The notes below the pieces were generated by a model. It was not told the origin of the DNA and did not search any database. It saw only the letters and a program-made list of their open reading frames with translations. Both the position numbers and the translations under genes were made by a program. A stretch of 64,000 bases of DNA from Phycisphaerales bacterium (GTDB lineage Bacteria; Planctomycetota; Phycisphaerae; Phycisphaerales; UBA1924): positions 248,001 through 312,000 of the forward strand of contig JAJDDN010000002.1 of NCBI GenBank assembly GCA_029260295.1, in the 5' to 3' direction. The first letter of the stretch is position 1, and each line of letters starts with the position of its first letter. Positions 27,939 through 36,828 of this stretch are shown piece after piece.

Positions 27939-29234
27939 ATGAAGAACACAGTACTTAGCATCAGCATTTTATTAACCTGCTCCAACGCCTTCGGCCAAGA
28001 CGAACTTGGCATAGGAGCAACAATTTTAAGTCGAGGCGGATGTACACCGGACACCTTTACGATGAACGAACAGGGCCAAATGGCTTTCTACAGCGGCTCA
28101 TGCAGCAATCTAAACACCGTCAAACCTCACGGCTTTATATGGTATTATGACATTCTTAATCCACGGTTCGGATCGTCAAATGACGAAACAACCTCCATTA
28201 CCAATACCACCGGCCTAAATGCCGAAGGCATGCTGAATGTCTATGACATTGACTATTCAACAAACCATGCAAACACAATTGAAGATTGGTCACTTGCCAC
28301 TGGACGCCTAGGTATAGGCTTTGACAACAATATTGTATACAGAGCCACTTCGCTCGGATTTTCTTTTGAGTTGGGATGGGACGGAGCACACAATCTAGAC
28401 GAAATTACATTATACGAAATGAATCGAGATGCCGACCCAAACCCGGGTGGCAATCGCGGCATCATCTACAACATAACTCTTGATGAATACAAGTATTGGC
28501 ACCCCAGCTTTAATGTGTCTGACCCAGCCCACCCCGACAACTCGATCCCAAATAGCCAGAGAACTCTCTCTGTTGGAGAAATACCAATTTCCGGATACTG
28601 GGTTACACTCACAAATGGTGCCTATCTGTTTGATTTCTCTACCGACACATGGAGCTTAAAAGTGTCTGGAGGCATAGCCACGGGAGCGAGTGAATCTGGC
28701 GATTACTTGGTTGGCACCTCCGGATCTAACTCCTTTGTAATTGGACCTTCAAACTACCTCAAAACGGTTAGTGAAACGGGGTACACAATTGAGATACTCG
28801 ACATGAATGACCTTGGATTTGCAGTTGGAAAAGCCATTGATAACACGACACTTAAGTCATACCCATGTGCATGGTCCACCATTGACGAAGTCCTGAATAT
28901 CTATACCGATTCTTCATACGAAGGATTATGGCTAGGACTGATTACTGATAGCGGATTTGGTATGTATGAAACAGATACTGGCGACAAAGGAGCTTTCAGC
29001 CTCTTTGAATACTATAACGATTTTTCTGAGAACTGTCCCCCGGACCTGAACGACGATGGCTACCTCGACTTCTTTGATATTTCAGCATTTTTGATGCTGA
29101 TAAACAACGGTGATGCAGGTGCTGATCTTAGCACCGATGGAATTATTGATTTCTTTGATATATCTGCATTCCTGACCCTCTACAATGCCGGCTGCCCAGG
29201 ATACGCCCCCCCTTCACCTCCCCCACAGTTGTAA
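27939..29234 (+). CDS. Secreted protein with GC-type dockerin-like C-terminus
   Basis: A 431-residue protein with a signal peptide (MKNTVLSISILLTCSNAFG, cleavage near 19). Residues ~365-425 carry two calcium-loop repeats: CPPDLNDDGYLDFFDISAFL and, later, LSTDGIIDFFDISAFL followed by YNAGCP. They form the dockerin-like anchor common in planctomycete secreted proteins. The N-terminal part has Gly/Ser/Thr-rich beta-strand character and no family I recognise. The gene is clearly more AT-rich than its neighbours, with balanced G and C, suggesting recent arrival or fast evolution. A ribosome site (AAAAAGGAAT) lies before the ATG. Confidence 0.8.
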   Translation: MKNTVLSISILLTCSNAFGQDELGIGATILSRGGCTPDTFTMNEQGQMAFYSGSCSNLNTVKPHGFIWYYDILNPRFGSSNDETTSITNTTGLNAEGMLNVYDIDYSTNHANTIEDWSLATGRLGIGFDNNIVYRATSLGFSFELGWDGAHNLDEITLYEMNRDADPNPGGNRGIIYNITLDEYKYWHPSFNVSDPAHPDNSIPNSQRTLSVGEIPISGYWVTLTNGAYLFDFSTDTWSLKVSGGIATGASESGDYLVGTSGSNSFVIGPSNYLKTVSETGYTIEILDMNDLGFAVGKAIDNTTLKSYPCAWSTIDEVLNIYTDSSYEGLWLGLITDSGFGMYETDTGDKGAFSLFEYYNDFSENCPPDLNDDGYLDFFDISAFLMLINNGDAGADLSTDGIIDFFDISAFLTLYNAGCPGYAPPSPPPQL

Positions 29235-29246
29235 CAACACAACCCA

Positions 29247-29276
29247 CTTAATCCGATGCCAACGCATCGGATTAAG
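29247..29276. terminator. Probable bidirectional hairpin terminator
   Basis: A perfect thirteen-base-pair inverted repeat (CTTAATCCGATGC / GCATCGGATTAAG) with a four-base loop lies 13 bases after the dockerin-type gene. The following run is ATTTAAAT rather than pure T, so it is a weaker intrinsic terminator. It may work in both directions. Confidence 0.65.
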
Positions 29277-29305
29277 ATTTAAATATCACAGAACATCGGT
29301 ACCGG

Positions 29306-30352
29306 TTGATTCCGACCCGCCGTTTTGGGCGGCGCATCGGACCTTCATACCGAAACCCAACCCAAACAACCGATAAAAACCCAGTGCCAACCGCCCAAAA
29401 CACCCGAATAGACCAGCTCACAGAGCCCAACACACTCCTCCGCCGTCGCTTCATCAACTTCATCCGCACCGAATGCGGCCTCGCCCCATCCTCCATCGAG
29501 GCCTACTCCCGCGACCTCGAAACCCTCCTCCTGGACCTCCAAGACCGAGGCGTATCCGATGCCCACAACACCCTCCCAGAAAGCCTCATCGCCCACATCC
29601 GTTCCCTCACCAAAGACCGAGGCTACGCCGGAACCACCGTCTCCCGCCACATCGCCACCATCAAGGTATTCTACCGCTGGCTCTACGCAAACGATAAAAT
29701 CAATGACAACCCCGCCGACCACCTCGACCAACCCGCCAAATGGAAAAAACTCCCCGGCGTACTCTCCCCAAACCAAATGAAAAAACTATTGGCCGCACCG
29801 CAACCACCAGAAAAACGAAACGGTCAACCTCCCCTCTACCTCCGCGACCGCGCCATCCTCGAACTCATGTACGCCTCAGGACTCCGCGCCAGCGAAGTCG
29901 GTAGCATCAGCCTCGCCGATCTCCACGAACGCGTCGGTGTCATCCGTGTCCTAGGCAAAGGCGACAAGCACCGCCTCGTCCCGATGGGCACCCCCGCCAT
30001 CAACGCCCTCGACCAGTACCTCAAAGAATGCCGCCCGATGCTCATCACCGCCGAGCGAGCCGCCGAACGCCGCGACCAAGGCAAACTATTCCTCTCAAGA
30101 ACCGGCCGCCCCATCGAGCGCGTCCGCGTCTGGCAGCTCGTCAAACACTGGGCAGCACAAGCCGGGCTCGGCAAAGCCCACCCCCACATGCTCCGCCACT
30201 CCTTCGCCACCCACCTCCTAGCAGGCGGCGCCGACCTCCGCGTCGTCCAAGATCTACTGGGACACGCCGACATCACCACCACCCAGATCTATACCCATGT
30301 AGACCGCTCCAAACTCCGCGATACCATTAAAAATCTCCATCCTCGTGGATAA
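29306..30352 (+). CDS. xerD: Xer-family tyrosine recombinase
   Basis: A 348-residue site-specific recombinase, probably resolving chromosome dimers at dif. An N-terminal SAM-like domain (FINFIRTECGLAPSSIEAYSRDL, ~49-71) precedes the catalytic domain. Catalytic residues are visible: R194 (SGLRASE), Lys in GKGDKHR (~218-222), H294/R297 (HPHMLRHSF), H320 (LLGH) and nucleophile Y329 (IYTHVD). The 348-residue frame begins at a TTG; the first ~26 residues are basic and atypical, and a GTG at 29384 is an equally likely start giving ~322 residues. XerD rather than XerC is a guess from the length and the sequence around HPHMLRHSFATHLL. No dif-like site was located. Confidence 0.88.
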   Translation: MIPTRRFGRRIGPSYRNPTQTTDKNPVPTAQNTRIDQLTEPNTLLRRRFINFIRTECGLAPSSIEAYSRDLETLLLDLQDRGVSDAHNTLPESLIAHIRSLTKDRGYAGTTVSRHIATIKVFYRWLYANDKINDNPADHLDQPAKWKKLPGVLSPNQMKKLLAAPQPPEKRNGQPPLYLRDRAILELMYASGLRASEVGSISLADLHERVGVIRVLGKGDKHRLVPMGTPAINALDQYLKECRPMLITAERAAERRDQGKLFLSRTGRPIERVRVWQLVKHWAAQAGLGKAHPHMLRHSFATHLLAGGADLRVVQDLLGHADITTTQIYTHVDRSKLRDTIKNLHPRG

Positions 30353-30378
30353 AAAACCAACTTTATTGGTCACAACCA

Positions 30379-30394
30379 AATATAGGGGTATATT
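30379..30394. promoter_or_regulatory. Palindromic candidate operator
   Basis: The inverted repeat AATATA-GGGG-TATATT lies about ten bases before the Cys-rich peptide gene. Its arms are perfect. Half-sites with a GGGG core between AT-rich arms resemble CsoR-type copper-sensing operators, but the match is loose and no regulator gene is nearby. Confidence 0.35.
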
Positions 30395-30403
30395 CCATCT
30401 ACT

Positions 30404-30760
30404 TTGAAGCTCAACCGCGCCATCCTTTTACTCACCACCATGCTCATCGCAGTGCATGGGGCCGGTCTATTCAATACATACCACAACCTAACCCAACACA
30501 TCTCAGATTCGCCTTCGCATGCATGCACAAGCGATCAAACCGCTGAAAACCAAGTCCCTGCGGCACCAAACGAGGAAAGAGATGACCAAGACTGTGACCT
30601 CTGCCTCACCCTCAACTCCCTCACCCCAACCCTTCTAAAGCCTGCCCCACTCCCACCCCTGAACCCAACCATATCACTCCCCTCGGCATGTACAGATCAA
30701 GCAACGCCGATCACCCTTTCACTCTCGGACCGCCCTACCCGCGCCCCCCCACTGTCCTGA
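30404..30760 (+). CDS. Small exported Cys-rich protein, DUF2946-like
   Basis: A 118-residue protein from a TTG start, with a signal peptide (AILLLTTMLIAVHGAGLF) and a mature part that carries a DQDCDLCLTL motif near residue 65-72. The Cys-x-x-Cys, early His residues and a Pro-rich tail resemble DUF2946-type small proteins often found beside metal (mostly copper) genes. An in-frame ATG at 30439 inside the hydrophobic segment is a less likely start. It precedes the prepilin-like and PEP-CTERM genes in the same direction. The function is unknown and the family match is by eye. Confidence 0.4.
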   Translation: MKLNRAILLLTTMLIAVHGAGLFNTYHNLTQHISDSPSHACTSDQTAENQVPAAPNEERDDQDCDLCLTLNSLTPTLLKPAPLPPLNPTISLPSACTDQATPITLSLSDRPTRAPPLS

Positions 30761-30841
30761 TCCACTCCGACCTGAATCTAAACACCACAGCTTTCATGTC
30801 ATCGCTGCGCAATAAGTATGCCGCAGCGTGGAAAGGACACC

Positions 30842-31588
30842 ATGCGCACCCGATCCGGCTTCACCCTGATCGAACTGCTGGTCGTCATCGCCATCATCGC
30901 AATCATGATTGGAATCCTCCTGCCCGCGCTCGGCAACGCCCGACTCAGCGCAAAGGCAATGGTCGACCTCTCAAACCTGCGACAGATGGAGATCGCCCAC
31001 ACCATGTACGCCGAGGATAACGACGCTCGCTTGATCCAAGCGAACCTCGCCCACGGCGGCGTGACACACGGCGATATCGACCCCTGGTTCGAAACACTCC
31101 GCTCGTACTACGGCTCCGAGCTCATAATCCGCTCGCCGCTCGACAAATCACCACACTGGGGCCCCTACCCAGATGGCGAACCAGTCCAAGGCGCACCAAC
31201 CGAGCTACGACGAGTCTCAAGTTACGGCATCAACAACTTCCTCGACACAACCACCGTGCCCTGGGGACCGAACTATCGGATCCTCTTTCATGGTTACAAA
31301 ATGTACACGGTCCACCGGCCAAGCTCGGTGAACCACTTCCTGCACATGGCGCAGGAAGGCAGCTTTGCCACTGCGGACCACCCCCATATAGAAAACTGGT
31401 TTGACCACCCTTCTCCGCCATTTAAAGCGCAGCAACAGGTTCAAATCAACGCAGTACGCGGGGAAGCCGCAACAAACGCAGCCCAGTCCAACTGGGGCTT
31501 CCTCGACGGCCACGCCGAACTCCTCAGCTTCGATGAGGTTTTCACAGACATCGAGAAAAATCGTTTTGATCCCGATGCCAATCCATAA
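30842..31588 (+). CDS. Prepilin-type N-terminal protein
   Basis: A 248-residue protein starting at the ATG at 30842, which has a ribosome site (GGAAAGGA) four bases upstream. The longer frame from 30818 adds eight unlikely residues. The N-terminus (RTRSGFTLIELLVVIAIIAIMIGILLPAL) is the type IV pilin / type II pseudopilin cleavage and methylation motif, cut after Gly and before Phe, with Glu at +5. The rest is a globular exported domain ending near NWGFLDGHAELL, a segment seen in planctomycete prepilin-like proteins. The domain binds no ligand I can name. It lies 41 bases before the PEP-CTERM gene and may share its transcript. Confidence 0.85.
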   Translation: MRTRSGFTLIELLVVIAIIAIMIGILLPALGNARLSAKAMVDLSNLRQMEIAHTMYAEDNDARLIQANLAHGGVTHGDIDPWFETLRSYYGSELIIRSPLDKSPHWGPYPDGEPVQGAPTELRRVSSYGINNFLDTTTVPWGPNYRILFHGYKMYTVHRPSSVNHFLHMAQEGSFATADHPHIENWFDHPSPPFKAQQQVQINAVRGEAATNAAQSNWGFLDGHAELLSFDEVFTDIEKNRFDPDANP

Positions 31589-31629
31589 CTCAAATCAAAA
31601 ACAACACCTTTCGTTTAAAGGAAATAAAA

Positions 31630-32370
31630 ATGAAAATCAAATCAACCATAACAATCGCAGCACTCTCAATCACATCCATCGCAGCCACCACCGCCTCCGC
31701 CCAACACGCCGATCTCCTCATCATCAAAGATGACGCGGGCAACCTCCTCACCGGCCAATACGACTTTGCTTCAAACCAAGTCGTCAACACCAATATCCGC
31801 GTCTACGAGGGTGAGTTCGACGCCTTCGGCACCTCAGACGAACCCGGATTCAACGCCCTCTCATCATCCAACATCCCCTCCGGTTTCCAAGCACTCGATC
31901 CCAATACCCCCGTCAGCTTTGACGCCAACACATTCCAGATCGGCAACATGTCCGCCAATCTCTACCACTGGGACGGCCAAGGCGCTGTAGACTTCACCGC
32001 CTCATCAAACTCACTCACCATTTCCAAAGCCCCATCCCTACTCTTCTCCGCACTCCTCGACGGATCGGACACCAATGTCCCCGGCTTCGACATCGACACC
32101 GCCGCCTCCGACGGTTTCCTCCACAAACACATCGACCTCGGACTCGCCGATATTTCCTCATCCGCCATCGGCTTCTACCTCTGGTCAATCTCCATCGAAG
32201 CAGGCGGGGCATCGACGGACCCAATCTTCTTCGTCCACGGCTTCGGCATCCACAACGAACCAGCCCACGAAGCCGCCGTCGATTGGGTCAACTCCACCAT
32301 CGTTCCAACCCCAAGCTCATTGACCGCACTCCTCGGCCTGACAATCATGAGCACACGCCGCCGACGCTAA
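31630..32370 (+). CDS. PEP-CTERM secreted protein, all3515-like
   Basis: A 246-residue exported protein. It has a signal peptide (SITSIAATTASA, cleavage near 24) and a C-terminal PEP-CTERM sorting tail (VPTPSSLTALLGLTIMSTRRRR) for exosortase processing. The middle contains YEGEFDAFGTSDEPGFNAL, FLHKHIDLGL and STDPIFFVHGFGI. This series resembles the zinc-repressed all3515 family of PEP-CTERM proteins, but this is recognition by eye. A good ribosome site (AAAGGAAAT) is present. No exosortase gene is in the window. A terminator follows 23 bases after the stop. Confidence 0.7.
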   Translation: MKIKSTITIAALSITSIAATTASAQHADLLIIKDDAGNLLTGQYDFASNQVVNTNIRVYEGEFDAFGTSDEPGFNALSSSNIPSGFQALDPNTPVSFDANTFQIGNMSANLYHWDGQGAVDFTASSNSLTISKAPSLLFSALLDGSDTNVPGFDIDTAASDGFLHKHIDLGLADISSSAIGFYLWSISIEAGGASTDPIFFVHGFGIHNEPAHEAAVDWVNSTIVPTPSSLTALLGLTIMSTRRRR

Positions 32371-32393
32371 TCATCAACTTCTACCACAAAGAA

Positions 32394-32426
32394 CCGGCCC
32401 GGAGATCATCCCGGGCCGGTTTTTTT
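32394..32426 (+). terminator. Terminator after PEP-CTERM gene
   Basis: A nine-base-pair stem CCGGCCCGG / CCGGGCCGG with an eight-base loop, followed by seven T, ends the run of genes that begins at 30404. Confidence 0.92.
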
Positions 32427-32516
32427 GTGTGCGGTTGCATACAACCACACATTCGATTAGTGTGGACATTCCCATTGTTTCAACACACGAGGTGCCCCAT
32501 CGATACCGACACAATC

Positions 32517-34073
32517 ATGAAACTCGCCGCCGTCGCGATCTACGCCTCAATCCTCCTCCTGATCGGCTACCTCGCGTCAAAGAAGATGCACAACATCCGA
32601 GACTACTTCGCCTCAGGCAAGAACCTCGGATTCTTCAATGTCGCCTTCTCGGCAAGAGCCACCGGCGAATCCGCCTGGCTGCTGCTCGGACTCACCGGCA
32701 TGGGATACGCAGTCGGAGCAAAAGCCTTCTGGGTCGTCCTCGGAGAGATGATCGGCGTCGGCGGCGCATGGATCTTGATGTCAAGAAGATTCAAGCGTCT
32801 CACCGACCGCTACGACTCCGTCACCGTCCCCGACTACCTCGAATCCCGCTTCCGCGACAACGGCCACTGGCTCCGCCTCATCGCCGCCGGCGCACTGGTC
32901 ATCTTCGTCCCCATATACGCCGGCGCGCAGGTCTTCGCGACCGGCACCGCATTCAACGCCTTCCTCGGATGGGACCACTATGTCGGCGCCGCCGTCGGAT
33001 TCACCGTCGTCATGCTCTACATCACCCAAGGCGGATTCACCGCCGTCGTCTGGTCCGATGTCTTCCAAGGCTCACTCATGGTCATCGGCCTCGTCATGCT
33101 CCCGCTCGTCATCCTCAACCATGTCGGCAGTCTTCCAGAAGTCACCTCCGCAATCTCAGCTGTAGACCCCCACCTCCTCACACTCCACGGCCCCGGAACC
33201 GAAGGCCCATCCACCGGCGGATGGACAACCTCAACCATCATCTCCATCATCGGACTCGCCGCCATCGGGATCGGATTCTTCGGATCACCCCAAGTCTTCG
33301 TCCGTTACATCTCGATGAAAAACACCAAGCAGATCCTCCCCGGCACCATCACCGCCCTCATTTGGACACTCCTTGCCGACTCCGGTGCCGTCCTCGTAGG
33401 CCTCTTCGGCCGCGCCATATTCACCCCTGACAACATCGGCAACATCAACGATAACATCCTCCCCCACGCCTCCCTCACCCTCCTCCCCGCATTCGTCGCA
33501 GGCATCTTCATCGCCATGGTCCTCAGCGCCATCATGTCCACCATCGATTCCCTTCTCATCGTCGCCTCCAGCGCAGGCGTCCGTGACTACTGGCAGAAAA
33601 CCCGCCACCCAGACATGAGCGACGAACGCCTCATGTCCCTCTCCCGCAAGGTCACCCTCGGGCTCTCACTCGTCGCCTTCGTCATCGGCATCGGCATCAT
33701 GCTCTACGACAAAGAGAACGGCGTGTTCTGGATCATCATCTTTGGATGGTCAGGGATCGCCGCGACCTTCTGCCCCACCATGATCCTCTCGTTGTTCTGG
33801 AAGAAACTGACCTCCAACGGTGCTAAATGCGCGATGGTCGCAGGATTCCTCAGCGTACCCCTATTCAAGTTCGTCATCCCACCCCTCCTCAATAACTCAG
33901 GCAACGAAGTCATCGCCGGCTACCTCGCCGACCTCGATGTCCTCCTCCCCAGTTTCCTGATCGGGTTCGTGGTCGCCATTGTGGTTTCACTCCTCGACAA
34001 GAAGGGCCAAGCCCAACTCGTCGGCATCGATGAAGACTTCCACTTCGCCAAAACAGGGAATGACCCGGACTAA
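32517..34073 (+). CDS. Sodium:solute symporter family protein
   Basis: A polytopic membrane transporter of 518 residues when started at the ATG at 32517 (MKLAAVAIYASILLLIGYL). The frame extends to 32283, but that part crosses the terminator. It has about 13 hydrophobic segments and the family landmarks ATGESAWLLLGLTG, VTVPDYLESRF, TQGGFTAVVWSDVFQG and a stretch ending in FGWSGIAATFCPTMIL. This is the PutP/SSS superfamily: sodium-coupled uptake of small molecules, here perhaps proline. The substrate cannot be read from sequence. The ribosome site is weak. It is followed by mqnC on the same strand with no clear shared operon. Confidence 0.9.
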   Translation: MKLAAVAIYASILLLIGYLASKKMHNIRDYFASGKNLGFFNVAFSARATGESAWLLLGLTGMGYAVGAKAFWVVLGEMIGVGGAWILMSRRFKRLTDRYDSVTVPDYLESRFRDNGHWLRLIAAGALVIFVPIYAGAQVFATGTAFNAFLGWDHYVGAAVGFTVVMLYITQGGFTAVVWSDVFQGSLMVIGLVMLPLVILNHVGSLPEVTSAISAVDPHLLTLHGPGTEGPSTGGWTTSTIISIIGLAAIGIGFFGSPQVFVRYISMKNTKQILPGTITALIWTLLADSGAVLVGLFGRAIFTPDNIGNINDNILPHASLTLLPAFVAGIFIAMVLSAIMSTIDSLLIVASSAGVRDYWQKTRHPDMSDERLMSLSRKVTLGLSLVAFVIGIGIMLYDKENGVFWIIIFGWSGIAATFCPTMILSLFWKKLTSNGAKCAMVAGFLSVPLFKFVIPPLLNNSGNEVIAGYLADLDVLLPSFLIGFVVAIVVSLLDKKGQAQLVGIDEDFHFAKTGNDPD

Positions 34074-34138
34074 TCTACCCACCCCAACTCACCAACCGTC
34101 CTACGATTGCTCAGTAAATCCCCCCTGAAAGCAATCAT

Positions 34139-35608
34139 ATGACCATCTATCAACCACTCCCAGAACAACCAAACCACTCCGCCACAGATCCGGGCCTCCT
34201 CGCAGCCGTCGCCGCGGGACAAATCCGCCTCACCGTCGAACAAGGGTTCGATCTCCTCACCAACGCCCCCCTCCACACCCTCGGGCGATACGCCGACGCC
34301 CGCTGCCGCGACATCCATGGCGACCACCTCCGCTCCTACATCATCGATCGCAACATCAACTACACCAACATCTGCACCGCCAAGTGCATCTTCTGTGCAT
34401 TCAAAAGAGCCGGGCACGAGGACGACGCCTACACACTCGAGTACGAAGAACTCTACCAAAAAGTACAAGAACTCTCCGACATCGGTGGCACACAAATCCT
34501 CATGCAAGGCGGCATGAACCCAAACCTCTCGCTCGACTGGTACCTCGAGCTTCTCAACGGCATCCGTGAACGATTCCCCCATGTCAACATCCACGCCTTC
34601 TCCCCGCCCGAACTCATCGAGTTCGTCAACTTCTTCAAACCCCCAGGAAAAACCCTCATCGACAAAGTCCGCTGGGTCCTCATCAAACTCCAAGACGCCG
34701 GCATGCACTCACTCCCCGGCGGAGGCGGAGAGATCTTCGCGGCCCCGGTCCGCACCAAAATCGGCATGGGCAAATGCGACATGGACGCATGGCTGCAGGT
34801 CATGTACGCCGCCCACTCGCTGGGAATGTTCACCTCCGCCTCCATGATGTACGGCCACATCGAAGGACACGCCGACCGCATCCACCACATGCACATGGTC
34901 CGCCACTGGCAAGACAAAGCCATCCAAGATTTCGGCTCTGGCAACTCCGACGCATTGGCATTCGATCCAACATCCAAATCGCAAGAACCCGGCGGCCACT
35001 ACCTCGGGTTCCACTCCTGGCCCTTCCAACCAGACCACACGGCACTAGGCCGCCTCCCGCATTACCCTACAAAAAAAGACCTCGAACAAGGACTCCCATT
35101 CCCCGGCGACACCGTCGCCAAACTCGACGGCTCCGGCACAAAGGACGACGATAAAAACTTCGGCCGCCGCCTAAGACTCGCCGGAGCAACCGAATACCTC
35201 CGCACCCAAGCCGTGTCTCGGTTGATGCTCGACAACATCTACACCATCGGCTCAAGCTGGGTCACCATGGGCCCCCACATCGGACAGACCGCCCTCTACT
35301 ACGGCGCCAACGACATGGGCTCGGTCATGATGGAAGAAAATGTAGTCTCATCAGCAGGCACAACCTACTGCCTCGACGAACCAGTCCTCTGCAACCTCAT
35401 CCGAACCGCCGGCTTCACCCCCGCCCAACGCGACTCCAAATACGACATCATCCGCACCCACACCAACGCCAACTCCCCTGATCTCCTCGTCACCGACTGG
35501 TCAGAGCACCGAACCAAACGCCTCCACATCCAGAGCGCCGAAGAATCCGCCGAACCCCCTTCCGAACAACTCGGCACCGCCCAACTCACAGTCGGCGCAT
35601 CCGATTAA
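34139..35608 (+). CDS. mqnC: Cyclic dehypoxanthinyl futalosine synthase MqnC, with insertion
   Basis: A 489-residue radical SAM enzyme of the futalosine route to menaquinone. The Cys motif C79-x3-C83-x2-C86 (CTAKCIFC) holds the 4Fe-4S cluster. Downstream are AGMHSLPGGGGEIF, SASMMYGH and SWVTMGPHIGQTALYYGANDMGS, typical of MqnC. It is about 120 residues longer than usual (360-370). Around 45 of these form an insertion at ~304-348 (RLPHYPTKKDLEQGLPFPGD...DDDKN), and the rest are ends, including an acidic C-terminal tail. MqnE is the closest alternative, but the SWVT...GANDMGS region favours MqnC. Confidence 0.85.
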   Translation: MTIYQPLPEQPNHSATDPGLLAAVAAGQIRLTVEQGFDLLTNAPLHTLGRYADARCRDIHGDHLRSYIIDRNINYTNICTAKCIFCAFKRAGHEDDAYTLEYEELYQKVQELSDIGGTQILMQGGMNPNLSLDWYLELLNGIRERFPHVNIHAFSPPELIEFVNFFKPPGKTLIDKVRWVLIKLQDAGMHSLPGGGGEIFAAPVRTKIGMGKCDMDAWLQVMYAAHSLGMFTSASMMYGHIEGHADRIHHMHMVRHWQDKAIQDFGSGNSDALAFDPTSKSQEPGGHYLGFHSWPFQPDHTALGRLPHYPTKKDLEQGLPFPGDTVAKLDGSGTKDDDKNFGRRLRLAGATEYLRTQAVSRLMLDNIYTIGSSWVTMGPHIGQTALYYGANDMGSVMMEENVVSSAGTTYCLDEPVLCNLIRTAGFTPAQRDSKYDIIRTHTNANSPDLLVTDWSEHRTKRLHIQSAEESAEPPSEQLGTAQLTVGASD

Positions 35609-35619
35609 TCATCGGGTGC

Positions 35620-35758
35620 GGGTGCCACGGCTTGACCGTCTTCGGCAAGCCGTGTCTTCTCTTCTCTGGGTGCCATGGAGACACCTTCTTAGGTTTCTCC
35701 ATGTCTTCTCTTCTCATCGGTGCCCTCCTTTGACCCGCTTCGGGCAATGGAGGTCTTC
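35620..35758 (+). repeat. Three tandem hairpin repeats (REP-like elements 1-3)
   Basis: Three consecutive copies, at 35620-35659, 35668-35708 and 35719-35758, each read GGTGCC, then a hairpin of different sequence, then TCTTC. Stems are CACGGCTTG/CAAGCCGTG, CATGGAGA/TCTCCATG and CCTCCTTTG/CAATGGAGG (with a T-T mismatch). The flanks are fixed while the stems differ but still pair, so the structure, not the stem sequence, is conserved. They lie between mqnC and tonB and could also help to end transcription. Confidence 0.85.
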
Positions 35759-35772
35759 AGACCCAAGGCATG

Positions 35773-36828
35773 CTAATCCGAACTCCCCTTCCGCTCAGCG
35801 CGGAACACGATCTTGATCGAAACCTCAACAAGCGACTTCGGATCCTCCGCATCAAGCACATCGATCTCTTTCCCCTTCGCCCGCCACTGATAAATCGCAT
35901 TAAGCAGCGGCTGATCCACCCCAACCACCCCAGACGAATACACCTTCTTCCCATCCTTCACAAACTCCGCTTTAGTCACTTTCCCGCTCGCATCAAACCA
36001 CATCACCACCACCGGATTCGCAGGCACCGCCGACAACCGCACCGCCGCCGTATACCGAGGCCGAATCGTCAAAATCTCCAACCCTTTCCCAACGATCGGC
36101 GTATTGGGCTTGTGCGGATCGATCTCAATCGCCCGCTCGATCCGAGTCGCCACAACCTCCCGCTTCGACAACACCCCGCTCGTCCCCGCCGGCACCGGCT
36201 TGGGCTGCGGCACCACTGCCTCCCGCGCCTGACTCGGCTCAACAACCTCGCTCACCTCAACCTGCTTGACCTCTGTCTGCTCGTTCTCTTCCCCAACCTC
36301 TTCCAACACCACCGCCTCAGCAACAACAACCCCCTCCTCCGCAGAAGTCTCAATCTCCTCAACCGGTAAAGCATCCCGCTCAACCAGTTCTTCCACCTGA
36401 TCGGCCGCCTCTTCAACAGGCTGCTCCACAGGCTCCACCGCCGCGACCTCAATCGCCTCCTCCACCGGCTCAACAGGAGCCTCCTCAGAAACAACCTCAA
36501 CACTCTCCCCTACCACCACCGCCTGCGCCGCCTGGTCCACCTCAGAAATAGCCGCCTCCCCGACCACCGCCTCGGGCTGTTTGATCCCAAGCCAATCAAT
36601 CGACGCCGACTCCGCCTCGTTGAGCCCAAGCCGAAGCTCATCTTCTTTCTCGATCGGTGTAATCAACTGCTCACTAGCCGCCGGATGCTTCGGCATCGCA
36701 CCGCCAGGAATCGCAATCGAGAATAAAAACCCACCCGCTACAAAATGCAACAGCACACTGACCAAGATCGAAACCGAAACCACCCCCCGCCGATCATCAA
36801 CAGCTATCAACCCAGCACCACCCATCAC
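35773..36828 (-). CDS. tonB: TonB-like energy transducer
   Basis: A 351-residue protein with one N-terminal membrane helix (SVSILVSVLLHFVAGGFLFSIAI, ~19-41), a long acidic Val/Glu/Ala/Pro-rich spacer (~80-225), and a C-terminal TonB-like domain (~245-345, RYTAAVRLSAVPANPVVVMWFDASGKVTKAEFVKDGKKVYSSG). It is expected to span the periplasm and pass energy from an ExbB/ExbD motor to outer-membrane receptors. It is the third gene of a minus-strand unit: it overlaps exbD by four bases (ATGA). Neither ExbB nor a TonB-dependent receptor is in the window. Confidence 0.8.
   Translation of the reverse strand: MMGGAGLIAVDDRRGVVSVSILVSVLLHFVAGGFLFSIAIPGGAMPKHPAASEQLITPIEKEDELRLGLNEAESASIDWLGIKQPEAVVGEAAISEVDQAAQAVVVGESVEVVSEEAPVEPVEEAIEVAAVEPVEQPVEEAADQVEELVERDALPVEEIETSAEEGVVVAEAVVLEEVGEENEQTEVKQVEVSEVVEPSQAREAVVPQPKPVPAGTSGVLSKREVVATRIERAIEIDPHKPNTPIVGKGLEILTIRPRYTAAVRLSAVPANPVVVMWFDASGKVTKAEFVKDGKKVYSSGVVGVDQPLLNAIYQWRAKGKEIDVLDAEDPKSLVEVSIKIVFRAERKGSSD

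Noticed and set aside
29306..29383. The basic N-terminal 26 residues of the Xer recombinase
   Set aside because: They are not needed for the fold and a GTG at 29384 is a credible start, but the longer frame could not be excluded.
30404..30760. The Cys-rich peptide as a chance frame
   Set aside because: I kept it because it has a convincing signal peptide and a CxxC motif in line with downstream genes, but confidence is low.
32429..33430. A 333-residue + frame within the symporter region
   Set aside because: It reads the symporter gene in another frame and is almost entirely Arg, His and Pro.
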